In this document: positions 46,135 to 54,499 of the stretch, piece by piece
Position numbering within the stretch: the first letter of the stretch is position 1
Layout of the letters: each line of letters starts with the position of its first letter
NCBI RefSeq assembly: GCF_003259335.1
Contig: NZ_QLLL01000002.1
Coordinates: 186,001 to 250,000 of the forward strand
Source: Chitinophaga skermanii
GTDB taxonomy: Bacteria; Bacteroidota; Bacteroidia; Chitinophagales; Chitinophagaceae
Direction: 5' to 3'
DNA: 64,000 nt
Program-made: the position numbers and the translations under genes
The notes under the pieces: generated by a model
Told to the model about the DNA's origin: nothing
Seen by the model: the letters and a program-made list of their open reading frames with translations, nothing else
Databases searched by the model: none

Positions 46135-47637
46135 ATGAAAGATATTAAAACGTTAGGTGCACTCAAAAAGAGCGGCTATACATCTCGTTCAGTGAAGGAA
46201 GAAGTGAGGGCCAACCTCATCAAAAAATTACAAGCTAAAGAAATTACTTTCCCAGGTATCGTCGGCTATGAAGATACCGTGATCCCAGATACAGAACGTG
46301 CCCTACTCTCTAGGCACAATATCCTGTTCCTCGGCCTACGCGGACAAGCAAAAACTAAGATGGCCCGCCAAATGGTAGATCTACTCGACGAGTACATCCC
46401 CGTTATTGCCGGCAGCGAAGTAAACGATGATCCCTTTCACCCACTCTCTCGCTATGCGAAAGATTTAATCGCGGAGAAAGGCGACGATACGCCCATTACT
46501 TGGCTATCCCGCGAAGAACGCTACGGCGAAAAACTCGCCACGCCCGATGTATCCGTAGCAGATTTAATCGGCGACATCGATCCCATTAAAGCAGCGAATC
46601 AAAACTTAAGCTACGCCGACGAACGCGCCATCCACTTCGGTATCATCCCGCGCTCGAATCGTGGTATCTTCGTCATCAACGAATTACCCGATCTACAAGC
46701 GCGTATCCAAGTGGCCCTGTTCAATATCCTCCAAGAAGGCGATATTCAAATTCGTGGCTTCAAACTCCGCATGCCTTTGGATGTGCTATTCGTATTCACC
46801 GCTAACCCGGAAGATTACACGAACCGTGGCTCTATCGTTACTCCACTAAAAGATCGTATCGAAAGCCAAATCATTACACACTACCCGAAGTCGATCGAAA
46901 GCTCATTGCTCATTACAGAACAAGAATCCAATATTCATAGCGACCAAGCCAAACGTGTAGACGTAGCCGATATCCTCAAACGCCTCATCGCGCAAGTGGC
47001 TATCGAAGCTCGCTCTAGCGAACTCGTAGATAAAAAAAGTGGTGTATCGGCTCGTTTAACAATTGCAGCATACGAAAACCTCGTGAGCGCTGCCGAACGT
47101 AGATCTATCATCAATAAAGAAAAGTCTACCCTCGCCCGCCTAGGCGATCTACAAGGGATTGTGCCGGCTATTACAGGTAAAATCGAGTTGATGTACGAAG
47201 GCGAACAAGAAGGCGCTATGCAAGTGGCATATAACCTCTTGGAAAAAGCTATCCGCACGCTCTTCGCGCAATACTTCCCGAACCCCGATTCATTTAAAAA
47301 ACGGAAACAAGCCGCCCAACCCGAAAGCAATCCTTACAGGCCCATTATCCAATGGTTCGACCAAGGCAACTCCGTACGCATTTTACAAGACACTACCGAT
47401 AAACAATACGAAGCAGCCCTCAATAAAGTCGACGGACTGAAAGATTTCATTCAAGGCCGCTTTGGTAGCGCTACGAAGCACGAACAACTACTCCTTATGG
47501 AGTTCGTTTTGCACGGCCTCGCTGCTTACTCATTAGTCAGCAAAAAACTACTGGAAAACGGCACTAACTTCTCCGATTTACTTGGCACCATTATGAACTT
47601 CGGTTCCGATCCTGCCGAAGAAGAAGATGATTTCTAG
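46135..47637 (+). CDS. MoxR/magnesium-chelatase-I-type AAA+ ATPase
   Basis: A 500-aa ATPase of the chelatase clade. The P-loop reads GLRGQAKT (67-74), with Ala in place of the last Gly of GxxGxGKT. The Walker B region is GIFVINELPDL (about 177-187), with Asn for Asp. LMDVLFVFTANPEDYTNRG-like sensor 1 (MPLDVLFVFTANPED) and the arginine-finger context TPLKDRIESQI are intact. I believe INELPDL is normal for this chelatase subgroup, so it is probably active. It probably works with the VWA protein encoded just upstream. A terminator follows. Confidence 0.9.
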   Translation: MKDIKTLGALKKSGYTSRSVKEEVRANLIKKLQAKEITFPGIVGYEDTVIPDTERALLSRHNILFLGLRGQAKTKMARQMVDLLDEYIPVIAGSEVNDDPFHPLSRYAKDLIAEKGDDTPITWLSREERYGEKLATPDVSVADLIGDIDPIKAANQNLSYADERAIHFGIIPRSNRGIFVINELPDLQARIQVALFNILQEGDIQIRGFKLRMPLDVLFVFTANPEDYTNRGSIVTPLKDRIESQIITHYPKSIESSLLITEQESNIHSDQAKRVDVADILKRLIAQVAIEARSSELVDKKSGVSARLTIAAYENLVSAAERRSIINKEKSTLARLGDLQGIVPAITGKIELMYEGEQEGAMQVAYNLLEKAIRTLFAQYFPNPDSFKKRKQAAQPESNPYRPIIQWFDQGNSVRILQDTTDKQYEAALNKVDGLKDFIQGRFGSATKHEQLLLMEFVLHGLAAYSLVSKKLLENGTNFSDLLGTIMNFGSDPAEEEDDF

Positions 47638-47662
47638 TGGTATTTTTCTACCATAACATTGC

Positions 47663-47699
47663 ATACCTGCCCGTCGAAAGATCGGCAGGTATTTTTTTG
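47663..47699 (+). terminator. terminator of the VWA/MoxR operon
   Basis: Nine-base arms ATACCTGCC / GGCAGGTAT (47663-47671, 47684-47692), then a T-run. Confidence 0.9.
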
Positions 47700-47755
47700 T
47701 TTTTATTATTATCTTGTATGCGCTGTTTTTTTATTTCCACGTAAATCTTTTCATT

Positions 47756-49060
47756 ATGACAGGGTATTCCCGCAGAAACTTTCTTCGTTCCGCGGCCCTT
47801 ATTGGCGCCGCTACAGCACTTCCTCATTCATTACAAGCATTCCACAAAGTTGGTGCGAACGATCGTATCAACGTAGCCGCCATCGGCATAAACGGGATGG
47901 GTTGGAGTGATTTAACCGCGATGTTAAAAAACCCAGGGGTGCAAGTCGTTGCCTTATGCGACGTAGACCAAAATGTACTGAACAAACGCGTAGCCGAACT
48001 CGCCGCGCAAGGCATCAAAGTACAAGCTTACACCGATTACAGGAAACTGCTCGAAAACAAAGACATCGACGCAGTCATTATCGGTACACCCGACCATTGG
48101 CATTGCCTTCAAATGGTAGATGCTTGTGCTGCCGGTAAAGCTGTGTATGTGGAGAAACCAATCGGTAACTCCATCCGCGAATGCCGCATTATGGAAGCCG
48201 CGCAACAAAAGTATGGCAGCGTGGTACAAGTGGGACAATGGCAAAGAAGTCAACAACACTTCGCCGATGCCATCGCTTTTGTACATTCAGGCAAACTAGG
48301 ACAAATACGCTTAGTAAAAGCTTGGGCATACATGGGATGGATGAAATCGATCCCAAAGGTACCAGATGGTACAGCTCCACAAGGGGTTGACTACACAACG
48401 TGGCTAGGCCCAGCCGAATCTCGCCCATTCAACAACAACCGCTTCCACTTCAATTTCCGCTGGTATTGGGATTATGCAGGTGGCTTAATGACCGACTGGG
48501 GCGTACACCTACTCGATTACGCACTTTACGGTATGAAGGCTAAGTACCCCAAATCCATCATGGCCTCCGGTGGTAAATTTGCTTACCCCGATGATGCTGC
48601 CGAAACCCCAGACACCCTTACCACGGTATACGAGTTCGAAGGCTTTAACCTACAATGGGAACACGCTACAGGTATCGACAATGGTCCTTACGGCCGCAAA
48701 CACGGTATTGCATTTATTGGTAATAACGGCACCTTGGTAATGGATCGCAACGGTTGGGAAGTAATCCCAGAAGGCGATAAAATGCAAGCCGTAGCCTTAC
48801 AACCGAAAGTAGATGATGGCCTATTCTTACATACCAAAAACTTCATCGAGGTCATCAAATCCAAACGCCTCGAAGATTTACATGCACCTATTCAAACAGG
48901 CGCACTTGTTGCAGTAAATGCACAAATGGGCAACATCGCGTATAAAACGGGTAAAAAGATTTATTGGGATGCAGACAAAGATCGCTTCACTGATAAAGCC
49001 AGCAACAAGTTTTTGAAAGCAACATATCATAACGGGTATAAGTTACCCATCATCTCATAA
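47756..49060 (+). CDS. Tat-exported Gfo/Idh/MocA oxidoreductase
   Basis: A 434-aa periplasmic NAD(P)-dependent oxidoreductase. The Tat signal SRRNFLRSAALIG opens it, followed by the Rossmann fold (INVAAIGINGMG, VVALCDVD, VIIGTPDHWHCLQMVDACAAGKAVYVEKPIG with the conserved EKP Lys). The C-terminal domain has YAGGLMTDWGVHLLDY. I start at 47756, before the Tat motif. Secreted members oxidise glycosides at C3 to 3-keto-sugars. A DUF1080 protein follows 91 bases on, and a sugar isomerase lies 3 kb upstream, matching that pathway. Confidence 0.93.
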   Translation: MTGYSRRNFLRSAALIGAATALPHSLQAFHKVGANDRINVAAIGINGMGWSDLTAMLKNPGVQVVALCDVDQNVLNKRVAELAAQGIKVQAYTDYRKLLENKDIDAVIIGTPDHWHCLQMVDACAAGKAVYVEKPIGNSIRECRIMEAAQQKYGSVVQVGQWQRSQQHFADAIAFVHSGKLGQIRLVKAWAYMGWMKSIPKVPDGTAPQGVDYTTWLGPAESRPFNNNRFHFNFRWYWDYAGGLMTDWGVHLLDYALYGMKAKYPKSIMASGGKFAYPDDAAETPDTLTTVYEFEGFNLQWEHATGIDNGPYGRKHGIAFIGNNGTLVMDRNGWEVIPEGDKMQAVALQPKVDDGLFLHTKNFIEVIKSKRLEDLHAPIQTGALVAVNAQMGNIAYKTGKKIYWDADKDRFTDKASNKFLKATYHNGYKLPIIS

Positions 49061-49151
49061 GTACGTATATCCATAAACGTTACCAACAGTAACCTTGCAT
49101 AGATACATTTGTACAAACGAAAAAACAATCAAACGCTTAAAATCATACAAC

Positions 49152-49880
49152 ATGCGTAAATTACTTTTCACGGGCGCTCTTGCTTTAGCAGCATTAGCAT
49201 CCTACGCACAAACTAAACCAGAAGATACAGAAGTATGGAAGCCCGTTCCACAAGTAATTACACCGGGAACAGCTACCAACACGGCGCCTTCTGATGCCAT
49301 CATTTTGTTCGATGGTAAAAACCTCGATCAATGGGAAGCTGAAAAAGGTGGCGCTGCACAATGGACTGTAAAAGACGGTGCCGTAACGGTGAAAAAAGGA
49401 ACAGGCGTTATTAAAACGAAAGAAAAATTCGAAGATTTCCAATTACACATCGAATGGAGAACACCTGCGAAAGTAGAAGGTACAGGCCAAGGTCGTGGTA
49501 ACAGCGGTATTTTCTTGCAAGAATATTACGAACTCCAAGTGCTCGACAATTACGATAACGTAACCTACTCTAACGGTCAAGCCGGTAGCCTTTACAAACA
49601 AAAAATTCCATTGGTCAACGCTTGTAAAAAACCAGGCGAATGGCAATCTTATGATGTTATTTGGACAGCTCCTCGCTTTAAAGAAGACGGCTCTGTACAA
49701 AGCCCTGCACGTGTAACCGTATTACAAAACGGCGTGTTAGTACAAAACAACGTTGCGCTCGATGGTAAAACCTTGTATATCGGCAAACCTGTGTATGAAA
49801 AACACGGCGCTATGCCTTTAGTATTGCAAGATCATGGTAACCCGGTGAGCTTTAGGAATATTTGGGTAAGAAAATTGTAA
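49152..49880 (+). CDS. secreted DUF1080 protein (3-keto-disaccharide hydrolase-like)
   Basis: A 242-aa protein with a signal peptide (MRKLLFTGAL...ASYAQ), then one DUF1080 domain, a concanavalin-like jelly roll. It begins IILFDGKNLDQWE and continues DFQLHIEWRTP, GNSGIFLQEYYELQVLDNYDN and ends PVSFRNIWVRKL. The family includes enzymes that cleave 3-keto-glycosides. It is encoded after a Gfo/Idh oxidoreductase and probably acts with it in the periplasm. I start at 49152, at the signal peptide. Confidence 0.93.
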   Translation: MRKLLFTGALALAALASYAQTKPEDTEVWKPVPQVITPGTATNTAPSDAIILFDGKNLDQWEAEKGGAAQWTVKDGAVTVKKGTGVIKTKEKFEDFQLHIEWRTPAKVEGTGQGRGNSGIFLQEYYELQVLDNYDNVTYSNGQAGSLYKQKIPLVNACKKPGEWQSYDVIWTAPRFKEDGSVQSPARVTVLQNGVLVQNNVALDGKTLYIGKPVYEKHGAMPLVLQDHGNPVSFRNIWVRKL

Positions 49881-49897
49881 ACTAATTTTCATCATAG

Positions 49898-49928
49898 AAA
49901 AAGGCCTCTACAACTAGAGGCCTTTTTT
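49898..49928 (+). terminator. terminator of the DUF1080 gene
   Basis: Perfect 12-base arms AAAAAGGCCTCT / AGAGGCCTTTTT with a six-base loop, plus trailing T. Confidence 0.92.
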
Positions 49929-49965
49929 ATTGCGTAATATCATTTCGTGTAAGTAACCGTAACAG

Positions 49966-50199
49966 CTATTTGTTATCCTTCTCTTTCATCTTCACCAAGG
50001 CTACAATGCCTATAAATGCCAGTAATAACAACGCCGACCCGATTAAGTAATATACGTTACTGGTGCGCATTTTCCCGCCATCCGTCATCGATAACGGCGA
50101 CGTATTATACCCCGTGTATACCAACCCCAATCCTATAAAAAAGAACAATAAAAGCACGACAATAAAATTCAATTGTCGTATTGGGCGATTTGTTTTCAT
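49966..50199 (-). CDS. small membrane protein of unknown function
   Basis: A 77-aa protein with two membrane helices (FIVVLLLFFFIGLGLVYTGY and YLIGSALLLLAFIGIVALV) and basic ends. The intervening loop is short and polar. No family is recognised. It is convergent with the DUF1080 gene and upstream of it lies the repeat-bearing gap. Its codon structure and membrane pattern argue for a real gene. Confidence 0.65.
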   Translation of the reverse strand: MKTNRPIRQLNFIVVLLLFFFIGLGLVYTGYNTSPLSMTDGGKMRTSNVYYLIGSALLLLAFIGIVALVKMKEKDNK

Positions 50200-50371
50200 G
50201 AAGAAAATTTACAAGTATTTTTTTGCATGTTACATATGCTTTATATGAAAATGACAAATTTATGTGAAGCCACCAGTAGTTCATTACTCGCCCCCCGTTG
50301 CCACGCTCGCTTTAGGCAATCGTACTGCAATCACCTTACCTATTTGTACCCAACACAAAAATAACCCTTCA

Positions 50372-50469
50372 CCGACTCATCTCCGACTCTCCACCGACAT
50401 TTCTCCGACAAACCCCCAGTGTTTTCAAGGGTGAAGTAAGCCTTTTGTCGACATTTCTCCGACATGCAC
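50372..50469. repeat. 11-bp tandem repeat array, CCGAC core
   Basis: CCGAC recurs exactly every 11 bases at 50372, 50383, 50394 and 50405. After a 32-base interruption, two more units follow (TCGACATTTCT at 50448 and CCGACATGCAC at 50459). The full unit is about CCGACATTTCT. Confidence 0.85.
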
Positions 50470-50540
50470 CTTGTAAAACCTAGGGTTCCACCCACCCTTT
50501 GTCGAGAAAAACCTTGCAAAAAACAGTTGAAAGTAGATAT

Positions 50541-50660
50541 CAAAACCGGCAAAAAGCGGCACTTTCCGGCACAATCCGGCACTTTCCGGCAGAAAGCGGC
50601 ATAAACCGGCAGAAACCGGTTATTTCCGGCAAAAAGCGGTTAAAAGCGGCACAAACCGGC
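50541..50660. repeat. twelve-unit 10-bp tandem repeat array
   Basis: Twelve consecutive decamers in perfect register, each ending CGGC (ten) or CGGT (two). The 5' half is AAAA, AAAG, TTTC or similar; consensus about ANAAACCGGC. There is no insertion or deletion across 120 bases. Confidence 0.92.
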
Positions 50661-50950
50661 ACCGCGTTTTTTTTCTTCACAACGTAGCCCTAATTTCGAA
50701 GTAGCAAACAGGAAATTGTTTTTCTACACACTTCAAATTGTACAACGGGGCAGCATGTACAACCAGCAGCATAGAAAACAAAAAACACGAGTAAGCGTAG
50801 CCACCATGTTTCATCAAACATCCATTGCTCGTTACGCAAAAAAAGTAAAATACTTTTTCTAGCAACAAACATTGCAAGCATAGATCAAGTTATTGTAGAA
50901 GAAAAATAAAAGTGCAGATGAAAAGTATATCCAAACAATGCTATTACCAC

Positions 50951-50987
50951 AAAAGAAAAACGCTTTCAACATGTAATGAAGAAAGCG
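50951..50987 (-). terminator. terminator of tRNA-Cys
   Basis: On the minus strand CGCTTTC / GAAAGCG arms with a 13-nt loop, then a T-rich run (complement of 50951-50960). Confidence 0.8.
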
Positions 50988-50996
50988 CTTGTTCTG

Positions 50997-51067
50997 AGGT
51001 TTCTAGCGGATTCGAACCGCTGTACGAGGTTTTGCAGACCTCTGCCTAGCCACTCGGCCAAGAAACC
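50997..51067 (-). tRNA. tRNA-Cys (anticodon GCA)
   Basis: Seventy-one bases fold as a cloverleaf: acceptor GGTTTCT / AGAAACC, anticodon stem GAGGT / ACCTC around loop CTGCAAA, T arm AGCGG-TTCGAAT-CCGCT. The discriminator is U, the main tRNA-Cys identity base. CCA is not encoded. Confidence 0.97.
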
Positions 51068-51110
51068 ATTTTTTTGTTTTCCGCAGAACCATTTTCGTTC
51101 GTTGGGATTG

Positions 51111-51141
51111 CAAAAGTAGTAATTTTCTGATATTTGCCAAA
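51111..51141 (-). promoter_or_regulatory. promoter of tRNA-Cys, Bacteroidota type
   Basis: On the minus strand TTTG (-33) at 51141-51138, a 19-nt spacer, and TACTTTTG (-7) at 51118-51111. It matches the consensus fully. Confidence 0.8.
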
Positions 51142-51200
51142 TATTATTGCAACAAAATTTAAAAAAATTTGAAATTATTATAAAACGAAATGTCCTCATT

Positions 51201-52076
51201 ATGACCAGAATAGCAGAATCAGAGCTGATTTTAAACAGTCGTGGCGCGGTTTATCATCTCGATGTAAGACCCGAAGAATTGGCCAACACTATCATCACAG
51301 TAGGCGACCCAGACCGCGTAAAAACTGTTAGTAAACATTTCGATAAACTCGAAGGTACATTCCAACACCGCGAATTTGTCACACACACCGGCTATGTGGG
51401 AAAGAAAAGAATTTCCGTGGTGTCAACAGGTATTGGAACCGATAACATCGATATCGTACTCAATGAACTCGATGCACTCACCAACATCGATTTTGCAACC
51501 CGTACGATTAAACCCATGTTGCAACCTCTACAAATTATTCGCCTCGGTACTGCCGGCGCTTTACAACAAGATATTCCTGTCGATGAATTCGTAGTTTCTG
51601 CATACGGCCTTGGTTTAGATAACCTCCTGCCCTTCTACGAATACAACAACACAGCTGCAGAAACACAATTACTTGCAGCGTTCCAACAACAAGTTCCTAT
51701 GCAAAAAGGCGCGGCCAACCCGTACATTTTTGCATCGTCTAATTTGTTGCACCAACAATTCACCGATGGTTTCCATTCGGGTATCACCGTTACTTGCCCA
51801 GGTTTCTATGGCCCACAAGGCCGCGTACTCCGTGGTAATTTATCGCACCCAAACCTCATCGATCAATTAACTACGTTTGTACACGATGGCGTACACGTAA
51901 CTAATTTCGAAATGGAAACAGCGGGTATTTATGGCTTGGGCCGCGTATTAGGTCATGAATGTTTATCTATCAGTGCAATCGTTGCTAACCGTATTCGTAA
52001 AGAATTCAGTAAAGACGGCGGTGCAGCGGTGGAAAACCTCATCCAAAAATCACTGGCGATCATCGAAAACATCTAA
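51201..52076 (+). CDS. uridine-phosphorylase-like nucleoside phosphorylase
   Basis: A 291-aa cytoplasmic enzyme that would split a nucleoside with phosphate to ribose-1-phosphate and free base. The PNP_UDP_1 fold shows TVGDPDRVKTVSKHFD with the phosphate-binding GDPDR motif, STGIGTDNIDIVLNEL, RLGTAGALQQDIPVDEFV and the ribose-site NFEMETAGIYGLG. I start at 51201; the upstream frame is AT-rich leader. Length is slightly above E. coli Udp (253 aa). It is the first of several housekeeping genes on the plus strand. Confidence 0.92.
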   Translation: MTRIAESELILNSRGAVYHLDVRPEELANTIITVGDPDRVKTVSKHFDKLEGTFQHREFVTHTGYVGKKRISVVSTGIGTDNIDIVLNELDALTNIDFATRTIKPMLQPLQIIRLGTAGALQQDIPVDEFVVSAYGLGLDNLLPFYEYNNTAAETQLLAAFQQQVPMQKGAANPYIFASSNLLHQQFTDGFHSGITVTCPGFYGPQGRVLRGNLSHPNLIDQLTTFVHDGVHVTNFEMETAGIYGLGRVLGHECLSISAIVANRIRKEFSKDGGAAVENLIQKSLAIIENI

Positions 52077-52138
52077 TTCATTTTTTTTCATATAAAGAAT
52101 TGAATTGTCACTACTTTTGCACCGATAAACAAGGCGAT

Positions 52139-52924
52139 ATGCAAGTACATTTCCATAAATACCAAGGCACGGGCAACGATTTCGTGATTATAGACAACCG
52201 CAATAATGCGTACGATAACCTTTCGCAACCCACTGTTGCACATCTCTGCGATCGTAGGTTTGGTATCGGTGGCGATGGCTTGATGTTACTTAACACAAGC
52301 AAAGACCCACAGTACGATTTTGAAATGGTGTACTATAACGCCGACGGTAATCCCGGTTCTATGTGTGGCAATGGCGGTCGCTGTTTATCAGCATTTGCAA
52401 AAAAAGTAGGTATCAAGAACGATCAAGCCACCTTTATTGCGTCCGATGGCCCTCACGAGGTCGTGTACGCCGATAATGGTTGGGTATATTTGAAAATGAA
52501 AGATGTTGACTGGGTTGAAAATGGCCCAGGTTACTTTTTCCTAGATACCGGTTCTCCGCACTTTGTAAGGTATGTAACCGGTATCGAGGAAATGGACGTG
52601 TTCAATGAAGGTCGTGCCATCCGTTACAACGAACGATTTGCAGAAGTAGGTACCAACGTGAACTTTGTACAAGAAACGGAAAACGGCATCTTCGTAAGAA
52701 CCTACGAAAGAGGTGTGGAAGATGAAACCTATTCTTGCGGAACAGGTGTTACCGCCGCGGCTATCACCACTGCCAACGGCGAAAATGGCGATTATGCCGT
52801 ACCGGTTCAAACCCTAGGAGGACCATTAGAAGTGCGCTTTAAGAAAACCGGCGAACGCAGTTATACCGACATTTGGCTCTGCGGCCCTGCTACTTGGGTT
52901 TTCGAAGGAGACATTAAAATATAA
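52139..52924 (+). CDS. dapF: diaminopimelate epimerase
   Basis: A 261-aa enzyme that interconverts LL- and meso-diaminopimelate for lysine and peptidoglycan synthesis. Both catalytic Cys contexts are present: SMCGNGGRC in the first half and YSCGTGVTAAA in the second. The N-terminal HKYQGTGNDFVIID is diagnostic. I start at 52139; the Met 13 codons upstream precedes non-conserved sequence. A TACTTTTG (-7-like) lies at 52112-52119. It is 62 bases after the phosphorylase. Confidence 0.96.
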   Translation: MQVHFHKYQGTGNDFVIIDNRNNAYDNLSQPTVAHLCDRRFGIGGDGLMLLNTSKDPQYDFEMVYYNADGNPGSMCGNGGRCLSAFAKKVGIKNDQATFIASDGPHEVVYADNGWVYLKMKDVDWVENGPGYFFLDTGSPHFVRYVTGIEEMDVFNEGRAIRYNERFAEVGTNVNFVQETENGIFVRTYERGVEDETYSCGTGVTAAAITTANGENGDYAVPVQTLGGPLEVRFKKTGERSYTDIWLCGPATWVFEGDIKI

Positions 52925-52979
52925 TTAATTATAGCGGCAAACTTCAATGGAACCTTGATTTTGCTACCTTTGCGCCCGA

Positions 52980-53918
52980 ATGATCCAATATTTCAAAAAT
53001 ATCAACAACGTAACGGTAGAAATTAGTTCTCCCGAAAACGATGCTTGGGTAAACGTTGCCCCGCCCTTAAAACAAGCGGAATTCGAACAATTATCCGAAG
53101 AGCTCGATATACCCCTCGACTTCTTAACCGACTCGCTCGATATCGACGAACGCTCGCGTTTCGAATTAGAGGACAATGTGAAGTTGATCGTTTTGAAAAC
53201 ACCCACGGAGAACACTTCCATCAATGAAAGTGATGCCTATTACATCACCATCCCGATTGTAATTATCCTCACGCACAACCAAATCGTTACCGTTAACTCG
53301 TTTGATAACGCGGCGATTAAAAAGTTCTTGAATACTTTCCATAACCGTCACCCCGAAAAAAGGAACATGATGGTGTTGAAAATCTTCGAGAAAGTGGTGG
53401 TGAACTTCTTGGATTATTTGAAAGAAATCAATAACCGTCGTAATCAACTCGAACAAAAACTCTACGATTCAAACCGTAACGAGGAGTTGTTATACCTCAT
53501 GCAAATCCAAAAAAGCCTTGTTTACTTTGTAACGGCGCTCCGCTCCAACGAGCTACTTCTAATGAAGCTGGAAAGAACGAACTTTTTGGGATTGAATGAA
53601 GACGAAAAAGAATTCTTAAACGATTTAATCGTTGATACTTCCCAAGCCCTCGAGATGGCCAATGTATATACCAATATCTTGAGCAGCACGATGGATGCTT
53701 TTGCCAGCATCATTTCCAACAACCTGAACCAGGTCATGAAACGCCTTACCTCCATCACCATCGTACTCTCATTCCCGATGTTGGTGGCCAGTATCTACGG
53801 CATGAACGTACACATCCCCTATGCAGAAGCGCCACACGCCTTCTACATCCCGGTGATTTTATCGATCGTCATTTCCGTTATTATGAGCTGGTATTTCATG
53901 AAAAAGAAATGGTTCTAA
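52980..53918 (+). CDS. corA: CorA-family magnesium/divalent cation transporter
   Basis: A 312-aa CorA channel. The cytoplasmic N-terminal domain (1-240) is followed by two C-terminal helices (ITIVLSFPMLVASIYGMNV and FYIPVILSIVISVIMSWYFM). The signature YGMN at the end of the first helix is intact, and the tail is basic. TACCTTTG (-7-like) lies at 52965-52972. It probably mediates Mg2+ uptake, with Co2+ or Ni2+ as possible minor substrates. It stands alone between dapF and a Nudix gene in the same direction. Confidence 0.95.
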   Translation: MIQYFKNINNVTVEISSPENDAWVNVAPPLKQAEFEQLSEELDIPLDFLTDSLDIDERSRFELEDNVKLIVLKTPTENTSINESDAYYITIPIVIILTHNQIVTVNSFDNAAIKKFLNTFHNRHPEKRNMMVLKIFEKVVVNFLDYLKEINNRRNQLEQKLYDSNRNEELLYLMQIQKSLVYFVTALRSNELLLMKLERTNFLGLNEDEKEFLNDLIVDTSQALEMANVYTNILSSTMDAFASIISNNLNQVMKRLTSITIVLSFPMLVASIYGMNVHIPYAEAPHAFYIPVILSIVISVIMSWYFMKKKWF

Positions 53919-53947
53919 CCTATTACTAACGAAGAAACTCTTTACCC

Positions 53948-54397
53948 ATGGCTTGTTTTAACGTGCGCGTATATGGTATTATGATCAACCATTTGCAGCA
54001 AGTACTTGTCAGCGACGAATATATCCGCGGCGGCTATTACACAAAATTCCCCGGCGGCGGCTTAGAATTCGGCGAAGGTACCCTCGAATGTATCAAACGC
54101 GAATGGCAAGAAGAACTAGGACAAGACGTAGAAGTAGTGGAACATATTTATACAACGGATTTCTTCCAAATCTCCGCCTTCGATAACGTAACACAAATCT
54201 TATCCATCTATTACCTCGTTCGCCCAACGAGCCCATTCACCGCTCCTTTACTCAACAAACCTTTCGATTTCACCATCCCCGAAGGTATTACCGAAGTAGA
54301 AGGCGTACGCTGGATTGAATGGGAAGACTTTAACGCGGAAGCAGTTACACTGCCCATCGATAAAGTAGTAGCAGATATAGTGAAAGCAAAATATTAA
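53948..54397 (+). CDS. Nudix hydrolase
   Basis: A 149-aa hydrolase cleaving a nucleoside diphosphate linked to another moiety. The Nudix box is GGLEFGEGTLECIKREWQEELG (about 37-58), fitting GX5EX7REUXEEXGU with the REWQEE core. The start MACFNVRVYGIMINHLQQVLV shows the first beta strands. The substrate is not determined by sequence. It lies 30 bases after corA and ends at a terminator. Confidence 0.92.
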   Translation: MACFNVRVYGIMINHLQQVLVSDEYIRGGYYTKFPGGGLEFGEGTLECIKREWQEELGQDVEVVEHIYTTDFFQISAFDNVTQILSIYYLVRPTSPFTAPLLNKPFDFTIPEGITEVEGVRWIEWEDFNAEAVTLPIDKVVADIVKAKY

Positions 54398-54403
54398 AAC
54401 AAG

Positions 54404-54432
54404 AAAAGCAACCGGGAATGGTTGCTTTTTTT
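54404..54432 (+). terminator. terminator of the Nudix gene
   Basis: Perfect ten-base arms AAAAGCAACC / GGTTGCTTTT with a six-base loop and further T. Confidence 0.92.
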
Positions 54433-54499
54433 TATTCATTGAAAACGTTTTTATGGATGCTTTGTTGTAAGTTGTTTCTACCTAGTAGCGATCACGCCC

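Larger units (their letters stand above)
50200..50996. other. 797-base gene-free region with two short-repeat arrays
   Basis: No convincing gene. It contains the 11-bp CCGAC array and the 10-bp CGGC array annotated below, then about 300 bases of unremarkable sequence and the tRNA-Cys terminator. Short open frames across the arrays in both strands are repeat-derived and not supported. Confidence 0.7.

Noticed and set aside
50541..50660. Possible CRISPR-like array
   Set aside because: The units are 10 bp, contiguous, with no spacers and no cas genes nearby.
50340..50687. Short open frames on both strands across the repeat arrays
   Set aside because: Their sequence is a translation of the repeats, with no independent protein signature or start context.
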